Source of the DNA: Paenibacillus_Z sp042653205 | GTDB lineage: Bacteria > Bacillota > Bacilli > Paenibacillales > Paenibacillaceae | Length of the DNA: 64,000 bases | Reading direction: 5' to 3' | Assembly: GCF_042653205.1 (NCBI RefSeq) | Contig: NZ_JBHSHY010000025.1 | Coordinates: 21,913 to 85,912 of the forward strand | Part shown: in pieces, positions 1 through 8,186 of the stretch | Layout of the letters: the number at the start of each line of letters is the position of its first letter | Position numbering within the stretch: position 1 is the stretch's first letter | Program-made: the position numbers and the translations under genes | Notes under the pieces: model-generated | Told to the model about the DNA's origin: nothing | Databases searched by the model: none | The model's input: only the letters and a program-made list of their open reading frames with translations

Positions 1-414
1 CTGCGGACGGCGTGGGCGAATCCGTTCCTGTGGTCGATGGACGAGACGCTCGATTGGATCGCCGCCATCGGCGAGCCGAACGTCGGCCTGCTGTTCGACG
101 CGTACCACTGGTACACCAACGGCCATAGCGTGGCGGACATCGAAGCGCTGACGCCGGACCAGCTCGTGCACGTCCACATCAACGACGCGCCGGACGTGCC
201 GGTGGAAGAAGCGCGCGATAACGGCCGCCTCTACCCGGGCGAAGGCGTCATCGATCTCGCCGGGTTCCTGAAGGCGCTGAACGCGATCGGCTACAAGGGC
301 TCCGTCACGCAGGAGATCCTGGCGGCGGAATCGCCGTCCGAATCGCCGGAAGCGCTGCTGGCGCGTTCGAAGGCCGGCTTTGCCAAAGTATACGCCGCAG
401 CCGGCTTGGAATAA
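1..414 (+). CDS. Sugar phosphate isomerase/epimerase family protein (C-terminal part)
   Basis: The reading frame is open from the first base of the window and stops at TAA 412-414, so only the last 137 residues are present. The segment reads as the end of an AP-endonuclease-2/xylose-isomerase-like TIM barrel: a buried strand with LLFDAYHW, then HVHINDAP, then VTQEIL. In this family the Asp, His and Glu at such places bind the divalent metal used to epimerise or isomerise sugars such as inosose, tagatose or hydroxypyruvate. The substrate cannot be told from the sequence. It is followed by a hairpin terminator, so it is the last gene of its transcription unit. Confidence 0.8.
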   Translation: MRTAWANPFLWSMDETLDWIAAIGEPNVGLLFDAYHWYTNGHSVADIEALTPDQLVHVHINDAPDVPVEEARDNGRLYPGEGVIDLAGFLKALNAIGYKGSVTQEILAAESPSESPEALLARSKAGFAKVYAAAGLE

Positions 415-438
415 GCCATCTCGCGCTGCAGCAAGCCG

Positions 439-482
439 AGCCCCGCGGGGCGGCCTCACGGCTGCTTTTCGCGGGGCTTTCT
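439..482 (+). terminator. Rho-independent terminator after the epimerase gene
   Basis: AGCCCCGCG at 439-447 pairs with CGCGGGGCT at 470-478, followed by a short T-rich tail (TTTCTT). It closes the upstream unit and separates it from the nitroreductase promoter. Confidence 0.65.
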
Positions 483-527
483 TGCGCGCAGCGGGGCGGG
501 AAGGCGCCCGTTCCGGTCACCGGCCGA

Positions 528-557
528 TTCAACATTCGATCCCGGCTATGCTACAAT
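528..557 (+). promoter_or_regulatory. Probable SigA promoter of the nitroreductase gene (extended -10)
   Basis: TTCAAC at 528-533 and TACAAT at 552-557 are 18 nt apart, and TGC directly precedes the -10 box, which gives an extended -10. Transcription would begin near 564. The ATG at 564 would then be at the transcript 5' end, which favours translation from 600. Confidence 0.5.
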
Positions 558-599
558 GAATCTATGAAAACGCCATTGGAAGAAGGGGAGACGGGATTC

Positions 600-1178
600 A
601 TGATGAACGTCATCGAAGCGATCCGGACGAGAAGAAGCATCGGCAAAGTGACACAGGAGCCGATCGCCAAGGAAACGATCGAACAAATTTTGGAGGCGGG
701 CATTTGGGCGCCGAACCATCGGCTGACCGAGCCTTGGCGCTTCTTCGTGCTGAGCGGGGACGGGCGCCGGAAGCTGGGCGACGCGCTGGCGTCGGTCGCG
801 GTCGCGCAGGCGGCGGAAGGGCTTGATGCGGCAGCGCTCGAGGCGAAGGCCGAAGACGCGCGCAAGAAGGCGCTGCGGGCGCCGGTCGTCATCGCCGTGG
901 CCGTGGAGCCGGCCGAACGAAAGGACGTCATCGAGCTGGAGGAATACGGCGCCGTCAACGCGGCCATTCAGAACATGCTGCTGACGATCCATGCGCTCGG
1001 GCTCGGCGCGGTGTGGAGAAGCGGGGAGCCATGCTACCACCCGCTGATGAACGAAGCCTTCGGCCTGCGTCCGCAGGACAAGATGCTGGGCTTTATTTAT
1101 CTGGGCGTACCCGACATGGCGGCGCCTCAGGCGAAGCGCGCATCCGCGGCGAGCAAGACGACGTGGATCGAGCAGTAA
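600..1178 (+). CDS. Nitroreductase family protein (FMN-dependent oxidoreductase)
   Basis: A 192-residue protein of the small nitroreductase fold, which uses FMN and NAD(P)H to reduce nitro-aromatics, quinones or similar substrates in the cytoplasm. The N-terminal RTRRSI and the later NAAIQNMLLTIHALGLGAVW segment are the usual FMN-phosphate and dimer-interface regions. I chose the start at ATG 600 (or ATG 603) because AAGGGGAG at 583-590 is well spaced from it. An upstream in-frame ATG at 564 lacks a ribosome-binding site and coincides with the predicted transcription start. The gene has its own promoter and a strong terminator, so it is monocistronic. The physiological substrate is unknown. 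Confidence 0.85.
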   Translation: MMNVIEAIRTRRSIGKVTQEPIAKETIEQILEAGIWAPNHRLTEPWRFFVLSGDGRRKLGDALASVAVAQAAEGLDAAALEAKAEDARKKALRAPVVIAVAVEPAERKDVIELEEYGAVNAAIQNMLLTIHALGLGAVWRSGEPCYHPLMNEAFGLRPQDKMLGFIYLGVPDMAAPQAKRASAASKTTWIEQ

Positions 1179-1202
1179 GCCCTCCCGCAAGCCGCAATTC
1201 GG

Positions 1203-1239
1203 CGTGCGCGAATCCCGGAAGGGACGCGCACGTTTTTTT
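1203..1239 (+). terminator. Rho-independent terminator after nitroreductase
   Basis: CGTGCGCG (1203-1210) pairs perfectly with CGCGCACG (1225-1232) across a 14-nt loop and is followed by seven T (1233-1239). Confidence 0.9.
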
Positions 1240-1369
1240 GTCTTTGCTCCGGTCGGTAGGCGGTTGATCGCCCGAGGCGCCCGGCGATTTAGGACGAAGC
1301 AGTCGCCGGTCCGCTCTTGCCCGCATAGGATACAGCATACGCCCATCCCGGCCGAGAGGAGTTTCCGCG

Positions 1370-1471
1370 ATGCCCTTGTCCTTCGAACGCGATCTGCGCG
1401 CCGTCGTTATGCTGCTGGCGCTGCTGCTTTACGTGCTGCTCGCCGCGCTGCTGGCGGCCGCGCTGTTCTGA
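1370..1471 (+). CDS. Small hydrophobic single-pass membrane peptide, 33 residues
   Basis: A short open frame begins at ATG 1370 behind a good ribosome-binding site (GAGAGGAG, 1354-1361, 8 nt away) and ends at TGA 1469-1471. After nine fairly polar residues (MPLSFERDL) the rest is almost only Leu, Ala and Val with one Tyr, enough for one membrane span, and the peptide ends directly after it. It lies between the nitroreductase terminator and spoVAC and is followed by a weak hairpin. I do not recognise a family. Because it precedes spoVA it might be a sporulation membrane peptide, but this is inference from position only. Confidence 0.45.
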   Translation: MPLSFERDLRAVVMLLALLLYVLLAALLAAALF

Positions 1472-1504
1472 CCGCGGCGCGCCGCATCCCGCGCGCCTAC
1501 TCGC

Positions 1505-1542
1505 AGCCCTTTTCGCCGCACCCGCGGCGGCGAGGGCTCTTT
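1505..1542 (+). terminator. Possible terminator between the small peptide gene and spoVAC
   Basis: AGCCCT at 1505-1510 pairs with AGGGCT at 1533-1538, and CGCCGC at 1514-1519 pairs with GCGGCG inside it. The T tail is short (TCTTT), so termination may be partial. Confidence 0.45.
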
Positions 1543-1634
1543 GGCGTCGCCGCAGCCCGCGTTCGGTGCCCGAAGCGTACACGCATTGGCATAAAGCGTC
1601 CACCGCAGACGCATACTTCTTTTAAGACCAACAA

Positions 1635-1642
1635 GAGGAGGG
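1635..1642 (+). promoter_or_regulatory. Ribosome-binding site that argues for a non-AUG start of spoVAC
   Basis: GAGGAGGG is the strongest Shine-Dalgarno sequence in this region. The first in-frame ATG of spoVAC (1689) lies 46 nt downstream, far too distant. Correctly spaced in-frame codons are ATC 1647 and ATC 1650; no ATG, GTG or TTG is available in frame between the site and 1689. Confidence 0.6.
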
Positions 1643-1649
1643 CACGATC

Positions 1650-2141
1650 ATCGCTACCAAGAGCGCAGGACAAACCAAATATAAAAAGATGACAATGTCG
1701 CCTAAGGAGTATCAAAACTTCGCCAAAAACCGGGAACCGTCCCGTTCCGTCCTGGCCAATTGCGTGCGGGCGTTTCTGGTCGGCGGCTTGATCAGCATCG
1801 TGGGCCAAGCCATATCCGAGGCGTTCATGTACGGCTTCCACATGTCGCGGCAGGAGGCGGGCAACCCGACCGTCGCCGTGCTCATTCTTATCTCGGTCAT
1901 CCTGACCTGCCTCGGCGTATACGACAAGATCGCCCAGTGGGCCGGCGCCGGCTCGGCCGTTCCGGTTACGGGCTTTGCCAACTCCATGTGCTCCGCGGCG
2001 CTCGAGCATCGCGCCGAAGGGCTCGTGCTCGGCGTCGGCGCCAATATGTTCAAGCTGGCCGGCTCGGTCATCGTCTACGGCGTCGTGGCCGCGTTTTTCG
2101 TCGGGCTGGTTTACTTCATCTTCGGGATCGGAGGGCACTGA
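1650..2141 (+). CDS. spoVAC: Stage V sporulation protein AC (SpoVAC)
   Basis: SpoVAC is a membrane subunit of the SpoVA channel that moves dipicolinic acid into the forespore and releases it in germination; it has been described as a mechanosensitive channel. The protein shows family hallmarks: a polar N-terminus ending in KNREPSRSV, then AFLVGGLISIVGQ, a second pair of membrane segments, and the conserved AGAGSAVPVTGFANSM loop. The frame is open upstream of ATG 1689 through codons reading ATKSAGQTKYKKMTMSPKEYQ, which resembles the N-terminus of relatives. I therefore place the start at ATC 1650, 7 nt after GAGGAGGG; a conservative start is ATG 1689. The stop lies 2 nt before the spoVAD ATG. 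Confidence 0.9.
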   Translation: MATKSAGQTKYKKMTMSPKEYQNFAKNREPSRSVLANCVRAFLVGGLISIVGQAISEAFMYGFHMSRQEAGNPTVAVLILISVILTCLGVYDKIAQWAGAGSAVPVTGFANSMCSAALEHRAEGLVLGVGANMFKLAGSVIVYGVVAAFFVGLVYFIFGIGGH

Positions 2142-2143
2142 CC

Positions 2144-3160
2144 ATGCTGCGCGGCAAACAAACGTGGTGGTTCGACCAGCGGCCGGTTATCATCAGCTCG
2201 GCGACGGTCGTGGGGCCTGACGAAGGCGAAGGGCCGCTCGCGGCGGATTTCGATCTCGTCCATCCGGAGCTGGACATGCAGCAGAAGAGCTGGGAGAAAG
2301 CCGAGCGGCTGCTGCTGGAGCAAGCGTCGGACATCGCGCTCGAGAAGGCGAAGGTGAACAAGCAGCAGCTGCAGTTCTACGTCGGCGGCGACCTGATGAA
2401 CCAAATCATCAGCAACAGCTTCGCAGCGCGGACGATCGGCGCCCCGTACCTCGGCGTGTTCGGCGCCTGCTCCACTTCCATGGAGTCGCTCGCGATCGCC
2501 TCGCTGATCGTCAACTCCGGCTCCGGGCAGTACGTGCTCGCGGGCACATGCAGTCATAACTGCACGGTGGAGAAGCAGTTCCGGTACCCGACGGAATACG
2601 GCTCACAGAAGCCGCCGACCGCGCAGTACACCGTGACGGGCGCGGGCGCGGTCGTCGTGGCGCCGGAGGGCGAAGGGCCGGTCGTGCAGTGCGCGACGAT
2701 CGGAAAGATCGTCGACCTCGGCATCACCGACCCGTTCAACATGGGAGCGGCGATGGCGCCGGCGGCGGTAGATACGCTGACGACGCATTTCAACGACACG
2801 GGCCGGCAGCCGAAGGATTACGACCTGATCGTTACCGGGGACTTGGCTTCCGTCGGGCACGCCATCGCGACGGACCTGCTGGCCCGGGACGGCATTCCGA
2901 TGCAGGACACGGTGTTCGGGGACTGCGGGCTGATGGTGTACGATGTGGCGAAGCAGAAGGTGCAGGCGGGGGGAAGCGGCTGCGGCTGCTCCGCCGTCGT
3001 GACGTACGGCCATTTGCTGAAGCGGCTCATGAAGGGCGAACTGAAGCGCATCCTCGTCTGCGCGACGGGCGCGCTGCTCTCGCCGCTGTCGTACCAGCAG
3101 GGCGAGTCGATTCCGTGCATCGCCCACGCCGTCGCGATCGAGAGTCCGCTGCACAATTAG
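2144..3160 (+). CDS. spoVAD: Stage V sporulation protein AD (SpoVAD)
   Basis: A 338-residue soluble protein with a thiolase-like fold. In Bacillus, SpoVAD binds dipicolinic acid directly at the inner spore membrane. The cysteine-containing GACSTSMESLA segment corresponds to the thiolase nucleophile region; further conserved stretches are TGDLASVGHAIATDLL and GGSGCGCSAVV. ATG 2144 is preceded by GGAGG at 2130-2134 and follows the spoVAC stop by 2 nt, so the two are translationally coupled. The frame is open further upstream (to 1760), but that stretch lies across spoVAC and is not coding. Expression is expected in the forespore. Confidence 0.96.
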   Translation: MLRGKQTWWFDQRPVIISSATVVGPDEGEGPLAADFDLVHPELDMQQKSWEKAERLLLEQASDIALEKAKVNKQQLQFYVGGDLMNQIISNSFAARTIGAPYLGVFGACSTSMESLAIASLIVNSGSGQYVLAGTCSHNCTVEKQFRYPTEYGSQKPPTAQYTVTGAGAVVVAPEGEGPVVQCATIGKIVDLGITDPFNMGAAMAPAAVDTLTTHFNDTGRQPKDYDLIVTGDLASVGHAIATDLLARDGIPMQDTVFGDCGLMVYDVAKQKVQAGGSGCGCSAVVTYGHLLKRLMKGELKRILVCATGALLSPLSYQQGESIPCIAHAVAIESPLHN

Positions 3161-3182
3161 CGAAGAAAGGAGCGGTAACGGC

Positions 3183-3533
3183 ATGATTTATTTGTGGGCT
3201 TTTCTCGTCGGCGGCGCCATCTGCGTGATCGGCCAGCTGATGTTCGACGTCGCGAAGCTGACGCCGGCGCACACGATGGCGACGCTCGTCGTGGCCGGCG
3301 CAATCGTTGACGGCATCGGCTGGTACGATCCGCTGGTCAAATTCGCGGGCGCCGGCGCGACCGTGCCGATCACGAGCTTCGGCAACTCGCTCGTGCACGG
3401 GGCGCTGACGGAGCTGCACCGCGACGGGTGGATCGGGATCATCACCGGCATCTTCGACATCACGAGCGCGGGCATCTCCGCGGCGATCATTTTCTCGTTC
3501 CTGGCGGCGATCGCCGTCCGGCCGAAGGGATAA
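3183..3533 (+). CDS. spoVAE: Stage V sporulation protein AE, AEb type (SpoVAE)
   Basis: A 116-residue membrane protein related to SpoVAC. It has FLVGGAICVIGQ at the N-terminus and AGAGATVPITSFGNSLVHGA in the middle, the signature shared by SpoVAC and SpoVAEb. It completes the minimal C-D-Eb set of the dipicolinate channel. No spoVAA, AB, AEa or AF gene lies nearby. The start ATG 3183 is preceded by GAAAGGAGCGG. A strong terminator follows, so the operon ends here. Confidence 0.95.
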   Translation: MIYLWAFLVGGAICVIGQLMFDVAKLTPAHTMATLVVAGAIVDGIGWYDPLVKFAGAGATVPITSFGNSLVHGALTELHRDGWIGIITGIFDITSAGISAAIIFSFLAAIAVRPKG

Positions 3534-3552
3534 CGAACCGGATAAAACGGCG

Positions 3553-3591
3553 AAATTGGAGGTTCCTGTGGGAATCTCCAATTTTTTTTGG
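3553..3591 (+). terminator. Rho-independent terminator of the spoVA operon
   Basis: AAATTGGAG (3553-3561) pairs with CTCCAATTT (3576-3584) and runs into eight T, an unusually AT-rich but clear terminator. Confidence 0.9.
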
Positions 3592-3686
3592 CGCTGCGGC
3601 GGCTGTACGGCGCTCCCATAATTCTGTAAAATAATAGGACTGGCATTTGCACTCATGTTCCAGCACTTTTTCCGGGAGGAATGTTC

Positions 3687-4643
3687 ATGGAGACTCGTAC
3701 AGCGGAATACCGGTTAAGCAATGAAATCCGCCGCAATCTGGAAAGCTGCATCCTGGGAAAACAAACCGAAATCGAACGCCTGCTCACGGCGCTTCTGGCC
3801 GGCGGCCACGTGCTGATCGAGGACGTTCCGGGAACGGGCAAGACCCAGCTCGTGAAAGCGCTCGCGCGCACCATCGGCGGCCAGTTCCGCCGCATCCAAT
3901 GCAATCCCGACCTTCTTCCCTCGGACATCACGGGGGTTTCGATCTATCATCCCAAGAATGAAACATTCCTCTTCCGCCCTGGCCCCATCATGGCGAACCT
4001 GGTGCTCGTCGACGAGATCAACCGCGCCACCACGAAGACGCAGTCCGCGCTGCTGGAGGCGATGGAGGAGCGGCACGTCACGGTCGACGGCGATACGTAC
4101 GGCCTGCCGGTGCCCTTCACGATGATCGCGACGCAGAACCCGATCGAGTTCGACGGCACGTATACGCTGCCGGAAGCGCAGCTGGACCGGTTCATGATGA
4201 AAATCTCGCTCGGTTACCCGGACGCGGCGACGGAGCGCCAGATGATCGTCTCGCCGAACGCCACCTCGCCCGCCGAGCTGCTGGAGCCCGTCGCGACCGC
4301 CGCGCAGGTCGCCCTTATGATGGAGGACGTCAAGCGGGTACACCTCGACAACGCCGTGGCCGATTATATCGTCCGCATCGTGCGGGGCACGCGCGAGCAT
4401 GCCGGCGTTCAGCTCGGGGCGAGCCCGCGGGCGGCGATCTCGCTGACCGCCGCGGCCAGGGCTTGCGCCTATCTGCAGGAGCGCGACTACGTCATTCCGG
4501 ACGACGTCAAGCTGCTGGCGTCGCCGGTGCTTGCGCACCGGATCATTTTGCTGACGGAGTCCCATATGAACGGCTTGACGACGGAGGACGTCGTGCAGGC
4601 GGTCGTCCGCGAGACGAGCGTGCCCACGCGCATGGAGCGCTGA
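3687..4643 (+). CDS. MoxR family AAA+ ATPase
   Basis: A 318-residue AAA+ ATPase with Walker A VPGTGKT near residues 46-52, Walker B LVLVDEINR, sensor-1 TQNP and the C-terminal winged lid. MoxR proteins act as chaperone-like ATPases that mature or activate partner proteins. Their genes typically precede a DUF58/von Willebrand-like gene, as here. ATG 3681 is also in frame but sits directly on the GGGAGGA ribosome-binding site (3674-3680), so ATG 3687, 7 nt downstream, is the start. It is separated from the DUF58 gene by one base, making a coupled three-gene operon (3687-8135). The target of the system is not evident. Confidence 0.93.
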   Translation: METRTAEYRLSNEIRRNLESCILGKQTEIERLLTALLAGGHVLIEDVPGTGKTQLVKALARTIGGQFRRIQCNPDLLPSDITGVSIYHPKNETFLFRPGPIMANLVLVDEINRATTKTQSALLEAMEERHVTVDGDTYGLPVPFTMIATQNPIEFDGTYTLPEAQLDRFMMKISLGYPDAATERQMIVSPNATSPAELLEPVATAAQVALMMEDVKRVHLDNAVADYIVRIVRGTREHAGVQLGASPRAAISLTAAARACAYLQERDYVIPDDVKLLASPVLAHRIILLTESHMNGLTTEDVVQAVVRETSVPTRMER

Positions 4644-4644
4644 T

Positions 4645-5898
4645 ATGCTGACCGCGAAAGCAACGATGTTCCGGTGGCGGCTGCTCGGCTTTCTGTACGT
4701 CACCTCCTTGCTGTTCGTGCTCTTTCAAGGCGGCAAGACGTCGCTCATGCTCTTCTGCATCTTCAACGTGCTGCTCGTCTATCTCGTGTTCGGCCGCTGG
4801 AGCGGCATCGCCCAGGTGACGGGGGAGCGGCGGCTGCTCGGCGGGACGAGCGCGCCCGGCGACCAGCCGCTCGTCGCGGGCGCGCGGGTCGAAGTGAACC
4901 TCGACGTCCAAATTCCCGGCTTCTGGCCGATACCGTACGTGCTCGTCCGCGACCGGCTGATCGCCCAGAACGGCAACGCCGTCCCGTTCGAAGCGTCGTT
5001 CGTGCCGAATTACCGCCGGGCGGGAACGATTCATTACACGACGCCTCCGCTGGAGCGGGGCGTCTACCGGTTCGAGGCTACGGAATGCTCCACGCGCGAC
5101 ATCTTCGGGCTGTTCGAGCATACGGGGACGTTCGAGTCGTCCGTGCCGTTCAGCGTCTATCCGCGCACGGCGGCCATCCGCGAATGGCGGCAGATGAAGT
5201 ATGGTTCGAAAGGACCGTTCTCCACCTCCGCGTCGCGCTCCTCGTCGAAAGAAACGACGCAGATCAACGGCGTCCGCGAATATATATATGGCGACCGGCT
5301 GTCCCGCATCCATTGGAGCGCGACGGCCAAAACCGGCCAATGGAAATCCAAGGAGTTCGAGCGGGAGTCACTGCCGCGCATGATCGTCATGCTGGACCGC
5401 TGCTTCGGGGTGTACGAGCAGCCGGAGCAATTCGAGCTCGCGGTATCCGCCGCGGCTTCGCTGCTCGACTTCGGCTTCCGCCGCTCCACGGCGGTCGGGC
5501 TCATCTCGGTCGGCGCCAAGCATGAAGGCTACGCGCCGCAAGCCTCCGCCGACCAGCGCGAGCTCATGCTGAAGCATCTCGTGCGCGTGCAGGCGGACGG
5601 CGACCAGCCGCTGTACCGGGCGGTCCGCCAGTCGGGCGCGCTCGCGGCGGCGGGTTCCATCGTCATCATCGTCAGCCCGCAATCGGGCGAGGAAACCGTG
5701 CGCGCGATGGAATGGCTGAACCGGACCGGCGCGGTGCCGGTCCTGATCCATCTGAAGCGGCCGGACGAGGAACGTGCCAAGGTCAGCGACATCCGGGCGG
5801 GCGAATGGCTGCGGCTGCTGCGCCGAAGCGGCTTCGCCGTGTACCAGGTCGGCAAGCTGCAGGAGCTGCCCGAGGCGCTGGAAGGAGGCCGGCCATGA
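4645..5898 (+). CDS. DUF58 domain-containing membrane protein
   Basis: A 417-residue protein beginning with two closely spaced hydrophobic helices (about residues 8-50, ending VLLVYLVFGRW), followed by a soluble part. The DUF58 signature is REYIYGDRLSRIHWSATAKT, around residues 212-231, followed by a vWA-like region whose MIDAS-like motif begins MIVMLDR. Such proteins are the usual substrate or partner of MoxR ATPases. It starts 1 nt after the moxR stop and its own stop overlaps the ATG of the transglutaminase gene, so all three products are probably made in fixed proportion. The biological role, perhaps in envelope maintenance, is inferred from membrane location only. Confidence 0.88.
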   Translation: MLTAKATMFRWRLLGFLYVTSLLFVLFQGGKTSLMLFCIFNVLLVYLVFGRWSGIAQVTGERRLLGGTSAPGDQPLVAGARVEVNLDVQIPGFWPIPYVLVRDRLIAQNGNAVPFEASFVPNYRRAGTIHYTTPPLERGVYRFEATECSTRDIFGLFEHTGTFESSVPFSVYPRTAAIREWRQMKYGSKGPFSTSASRSSSKETTQINGVREYIYGDRLSRIHWSATAKTGQWKSKEFERESLPRMIVMLDRCFGVYEQPEQFELAVSAAASLLDFGFRRSTAVGLISVGAKHEGYAPQASADQRELMLKHLVRVQADGDQPLYRAVRQSGALAAAGSIVIIVSPQSGEETVRAMEWLNRTGAVPVLIHLKRPDEERAKVSDIRAGEWLRLLRRSGFAVYQVGKLQELPEALEGGRP

Positions 5899-8135
5899 CG
5901 ACGATTCGACGCGCGGTCGTCCGTTGGCTCGCGGACGATCTGTACCGCAAGGCGTCCGCTTGCTTCGCGGCGCTTCTGATTTATCAATGGATCCGCTGCC
6001 TGGGTGATTACTGGTGGAGCGAGACGTTCGCGATCGTGAACGGCATGCTGCTCGTCGCGGCACTGGCGAACGTCTTCGTCCCGTCCAAGACGCTGTCGGT
6101 CGGGGTGCAGCTGATCGCGCTCGCCGGGCTCAATCTGGCGTATTCCGATTTTCAATGGATGCCGTTCGAAGGCAGCCGCCGGTCCCTGGGGGATTGGTCC
6201 TACTGGTTCGGCCATCAATTCGAGCAGCTGTCGCCGTTCATCTGGATCAGCCTCGGCATCCTGGCCGTCTTCCACGTCATTATGCTGCTTCGCCGCAGGC
6301 GGAGCTATATATTGCTGCTGACCGGAGCGGCGGTGCTGTCGCTCGCGGCGGCGGATTCGGTCCTGACGCCGATCTACCTCTGGGAGGAGATCGCATGGAT
6401 CGTGTTTATCGCCCTCGGCTGGCTGGTGGCGAGCCATTTCGCCGGCTTCAAGCGGCGCCATCCGGACAACTGGGAGCAGCTGCTCGAGTATCCGCTCAGC
6501 CTATTCCTGCCGATTCTGCTGATCCTGACGCTCGTCATGGCGGCCGGCTTGTTCGTGCCGACGGTGAAGCCGGTGCTGACCGATCCGTATACGGCATGGA
6601 AGGAATCGCGCGGCGAGACGGTGCCGTCGTTCGTCGGCGACAAGGCGATCACGGTCGCCGCCTCCAAGAACGACGCCGATACGCGCTCCGGCTACAGCCG
6701 CAACGACAGCATGCTCGGCGGCGGGTTCACGTTCGACTACACTCCCGTCATGGAAGTGACGACGAATCTCAAAAGCTATTGGCGCGGCGAGACGCGCGCG
6801 CTGTACAACGGCACCGGCTGGCTGGAATCGCCGGAAGAGCGTGCCGAAGACCAGCAGCCGAACGTCGGCGGCGGCGAGGCGCTGAAGGCGAACGGCCTTC
6901 CGGCGTCCACGAAGACGGAAACCGTCGAGCAGTCGATCACGATGGTCCGCAAGGACAAGTTTCCCGTGCTGTTCGGCGCGGGGCCGATCGCGAAGGTCAC
7001 GTCGATCAACGGCAGCGCGGACGGCTTCCCGGCGCTGAACTGGCTGCCGGACTCCTGGGAGCTGCGGCTGCCCCGGTCGTCGTCGGCGAGCTACCCCAAG
7101 ACGTACGAGCTGCAATCGAACGTGCCGATCCTGGACGAGAAGGCGCTGCGCGCCGGCGCCGCAGCGGAGACGGGTTCCGGCTTGAGCGAGATTTACCTGC
7201 AGCTGCCGAAGGAGCTGCCGGACCGCGTCAAGACGCTGGCACGGGACCTGACCCGGAACGCGGCAACGCCGTACGACAAGGTGCTGGCGCTCATCAGCTA
7301 CCTGCAGACGAATTACGCGTACACGAACACGCCCGATTTGAGCTTGAAATCCAGCAAGGATTTCGTCGACGCGTTCTTATTTGAGATGAAGGAAGGCTAC
7401 TGCGATTATTTCTCCACGAGCCTGGCGGTCATGACGCGCTCTCTCGGCATCCCGGCCCGCTGGGTGAAAGGCTATTCGTCCGGCAGCATGCCGGGCAACC
7501 CGAGCCTCGAACAGCTGCAGGGCATGCCGGGCGGCCCGCCGATCGATCCGGACGGGCCGGGCACGTACACCGTCCGGAACGCCGACGCTCATTCCTGGGT
7601 CGAGGTGTACTTTAACGGCTACGGCTGGCTGCCCTTCGAGGCGACGCCGGGCTTCTCGTACCCGTACGCGATGCCCGAGGACGAGCCGGCGGCCGTCACG
7701 CCGGTCGAGCCGGCGGACACGGGCAGCACGGACGCCGCGCCCGCCGAGGAAGACGGCGGATTCTCCGTGAAGCCGTGGATGTTCTGGGCGGCGGCCGGCC
7801 TGCTGGCGCTCGCGCTCGCGGCGTACGGCTGCCGCGCCTTCCCGGCGCTGCTCCGCCGTTACCGGGGCGCCGGGGATTCCGTCAACGCGCGCATCGTCTA
7901 CGAGACGAACCGGCTGATCCGGCACTGCCGCAAGAAGGGCCTCGAGGTGCAGAAGAATGAGACGGTCCGCGAGACGATGAGCCGCTGGTCGACCCGCCTG
8001 ACCTCGCTGCAGCCGCAGTTCAAGGCTGTGCAGCAGGCGTTCGAGAACGCGATGTACAGCAGCCGGCAGTTGACCGAGGAGGAGGCGGAGCGCGCATCGG
8101 CATCGATGAAGCAGATCCGCGAGCACTTGGGCTGA
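5895..8135 (+). CDS. Membrane transglutaminase-like protein (TgpA/DUF4129 type)
   Basis: A 746-residue protein. Residues 1-220 contain about six membrane segments. Next comes a large extracytoplasmic domain with a papain-like transglutaminase core: EGYCDYFSTSL (Cys near 503), NADAHSWVEVYF (His near 566) and WLPFEATPGF, where the third catalytic position is Glu (Asp in many relatives). A final membrane helix near 625-650 leads to a cytoplasmic tail with a DUF4129-like segment (NRLIRHCRKKGLEV). The start ATG overlaps the DUF58 stop (ATGA) and has AAGGAGG at 5882-5888. MoxR-DUF58-transglutaminase triplets are common in bacteria, but the substrate is unknown. A terminator follows. Confidence 0.9.
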   Translation: MTTIRRAVVRWLADDLYRKASACFAALLIYQWIRCLGDYWWSETFAIVNGMLLVAALANVFVPSKTLSVGVQLIALAGLNLAYSDFQWMPFEGSRRSLGDWSYWFGHQFEQLSPFIWISLGILAVFHVIMLLRRRRSYILLLTGAAVLSLAAADSVLTPIYLWEEIAWIVFIALGWLVASHFAGFKRRHPDNWEQLLEYPLSLFLPILLILTLVMAAGLFVPTVKPVLTDPYTAWKESRGETVPSFVGDKAITVAASKNDADTRSGYSRNDSMLGGGFTFDYTPVMEVTTNLKSYWRGETRALYNGTGWLESPEERAEDQQPNVGGGEALKANGLPASTKTETVEQSITMVRKDKFPVLFGAGPIAKVTSINGSADGFPALNWLPDSWELRLPRSSSASYPKTYELQSNVPILDEKALRAGAAAETGSGLSEIYLQLPKELPDRVKTLARDLTRNAATPYDKVLALISYLQTNYAYTNTPDLSLKSSKDFVDAFLFEMKEGYCDYFSTSLAVMTRSLGIPARWVKGYSSGSMPGNPSLEQLQGMPGGPPIDPDGPGTYTVRNADAHSWVEVYFNGYGWLPFEATPGFSYPYAMPEDEPAAVTPVEPADTGSTDAAPAEEDGGFSVKPWMFWAAAGLLALALAAYGCRAFPALLRRYRGAGDSVNARIVYETNRLIRHCRKKGLEVQKNETVRETMSRWSTRLTSLQPQFKAVQQAFENAMYSSRQLTEEEAERASASMKQIREHLG

Positions 8136-8148
8136 CCGGGCAGCGCAG

Positions 8149-8186
8149 AGCCGGCGAAGGCGCATCACCGCCTTCCCGGCTTTTTT
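8149..8186 (+). terminator. Rho-independent terminator after the transglutaminase gene
   Basis: AGCCGG (8149-8154) pairs with CCGGCT (8176-8181) and AAGGCG with CGCCTT inside it, followed by TTTTT. The tail runs into the -35 box of the next promoter. Confidence 0.85.

Noticed and set aside
1760..2143. Extended N-terminus for spoVAD through spoVAC
   Set aside because: The stretch is an Arg-rich alternate frame of spoVAC; the ATG at 2144 has a good ribosome-binding site and the family start.
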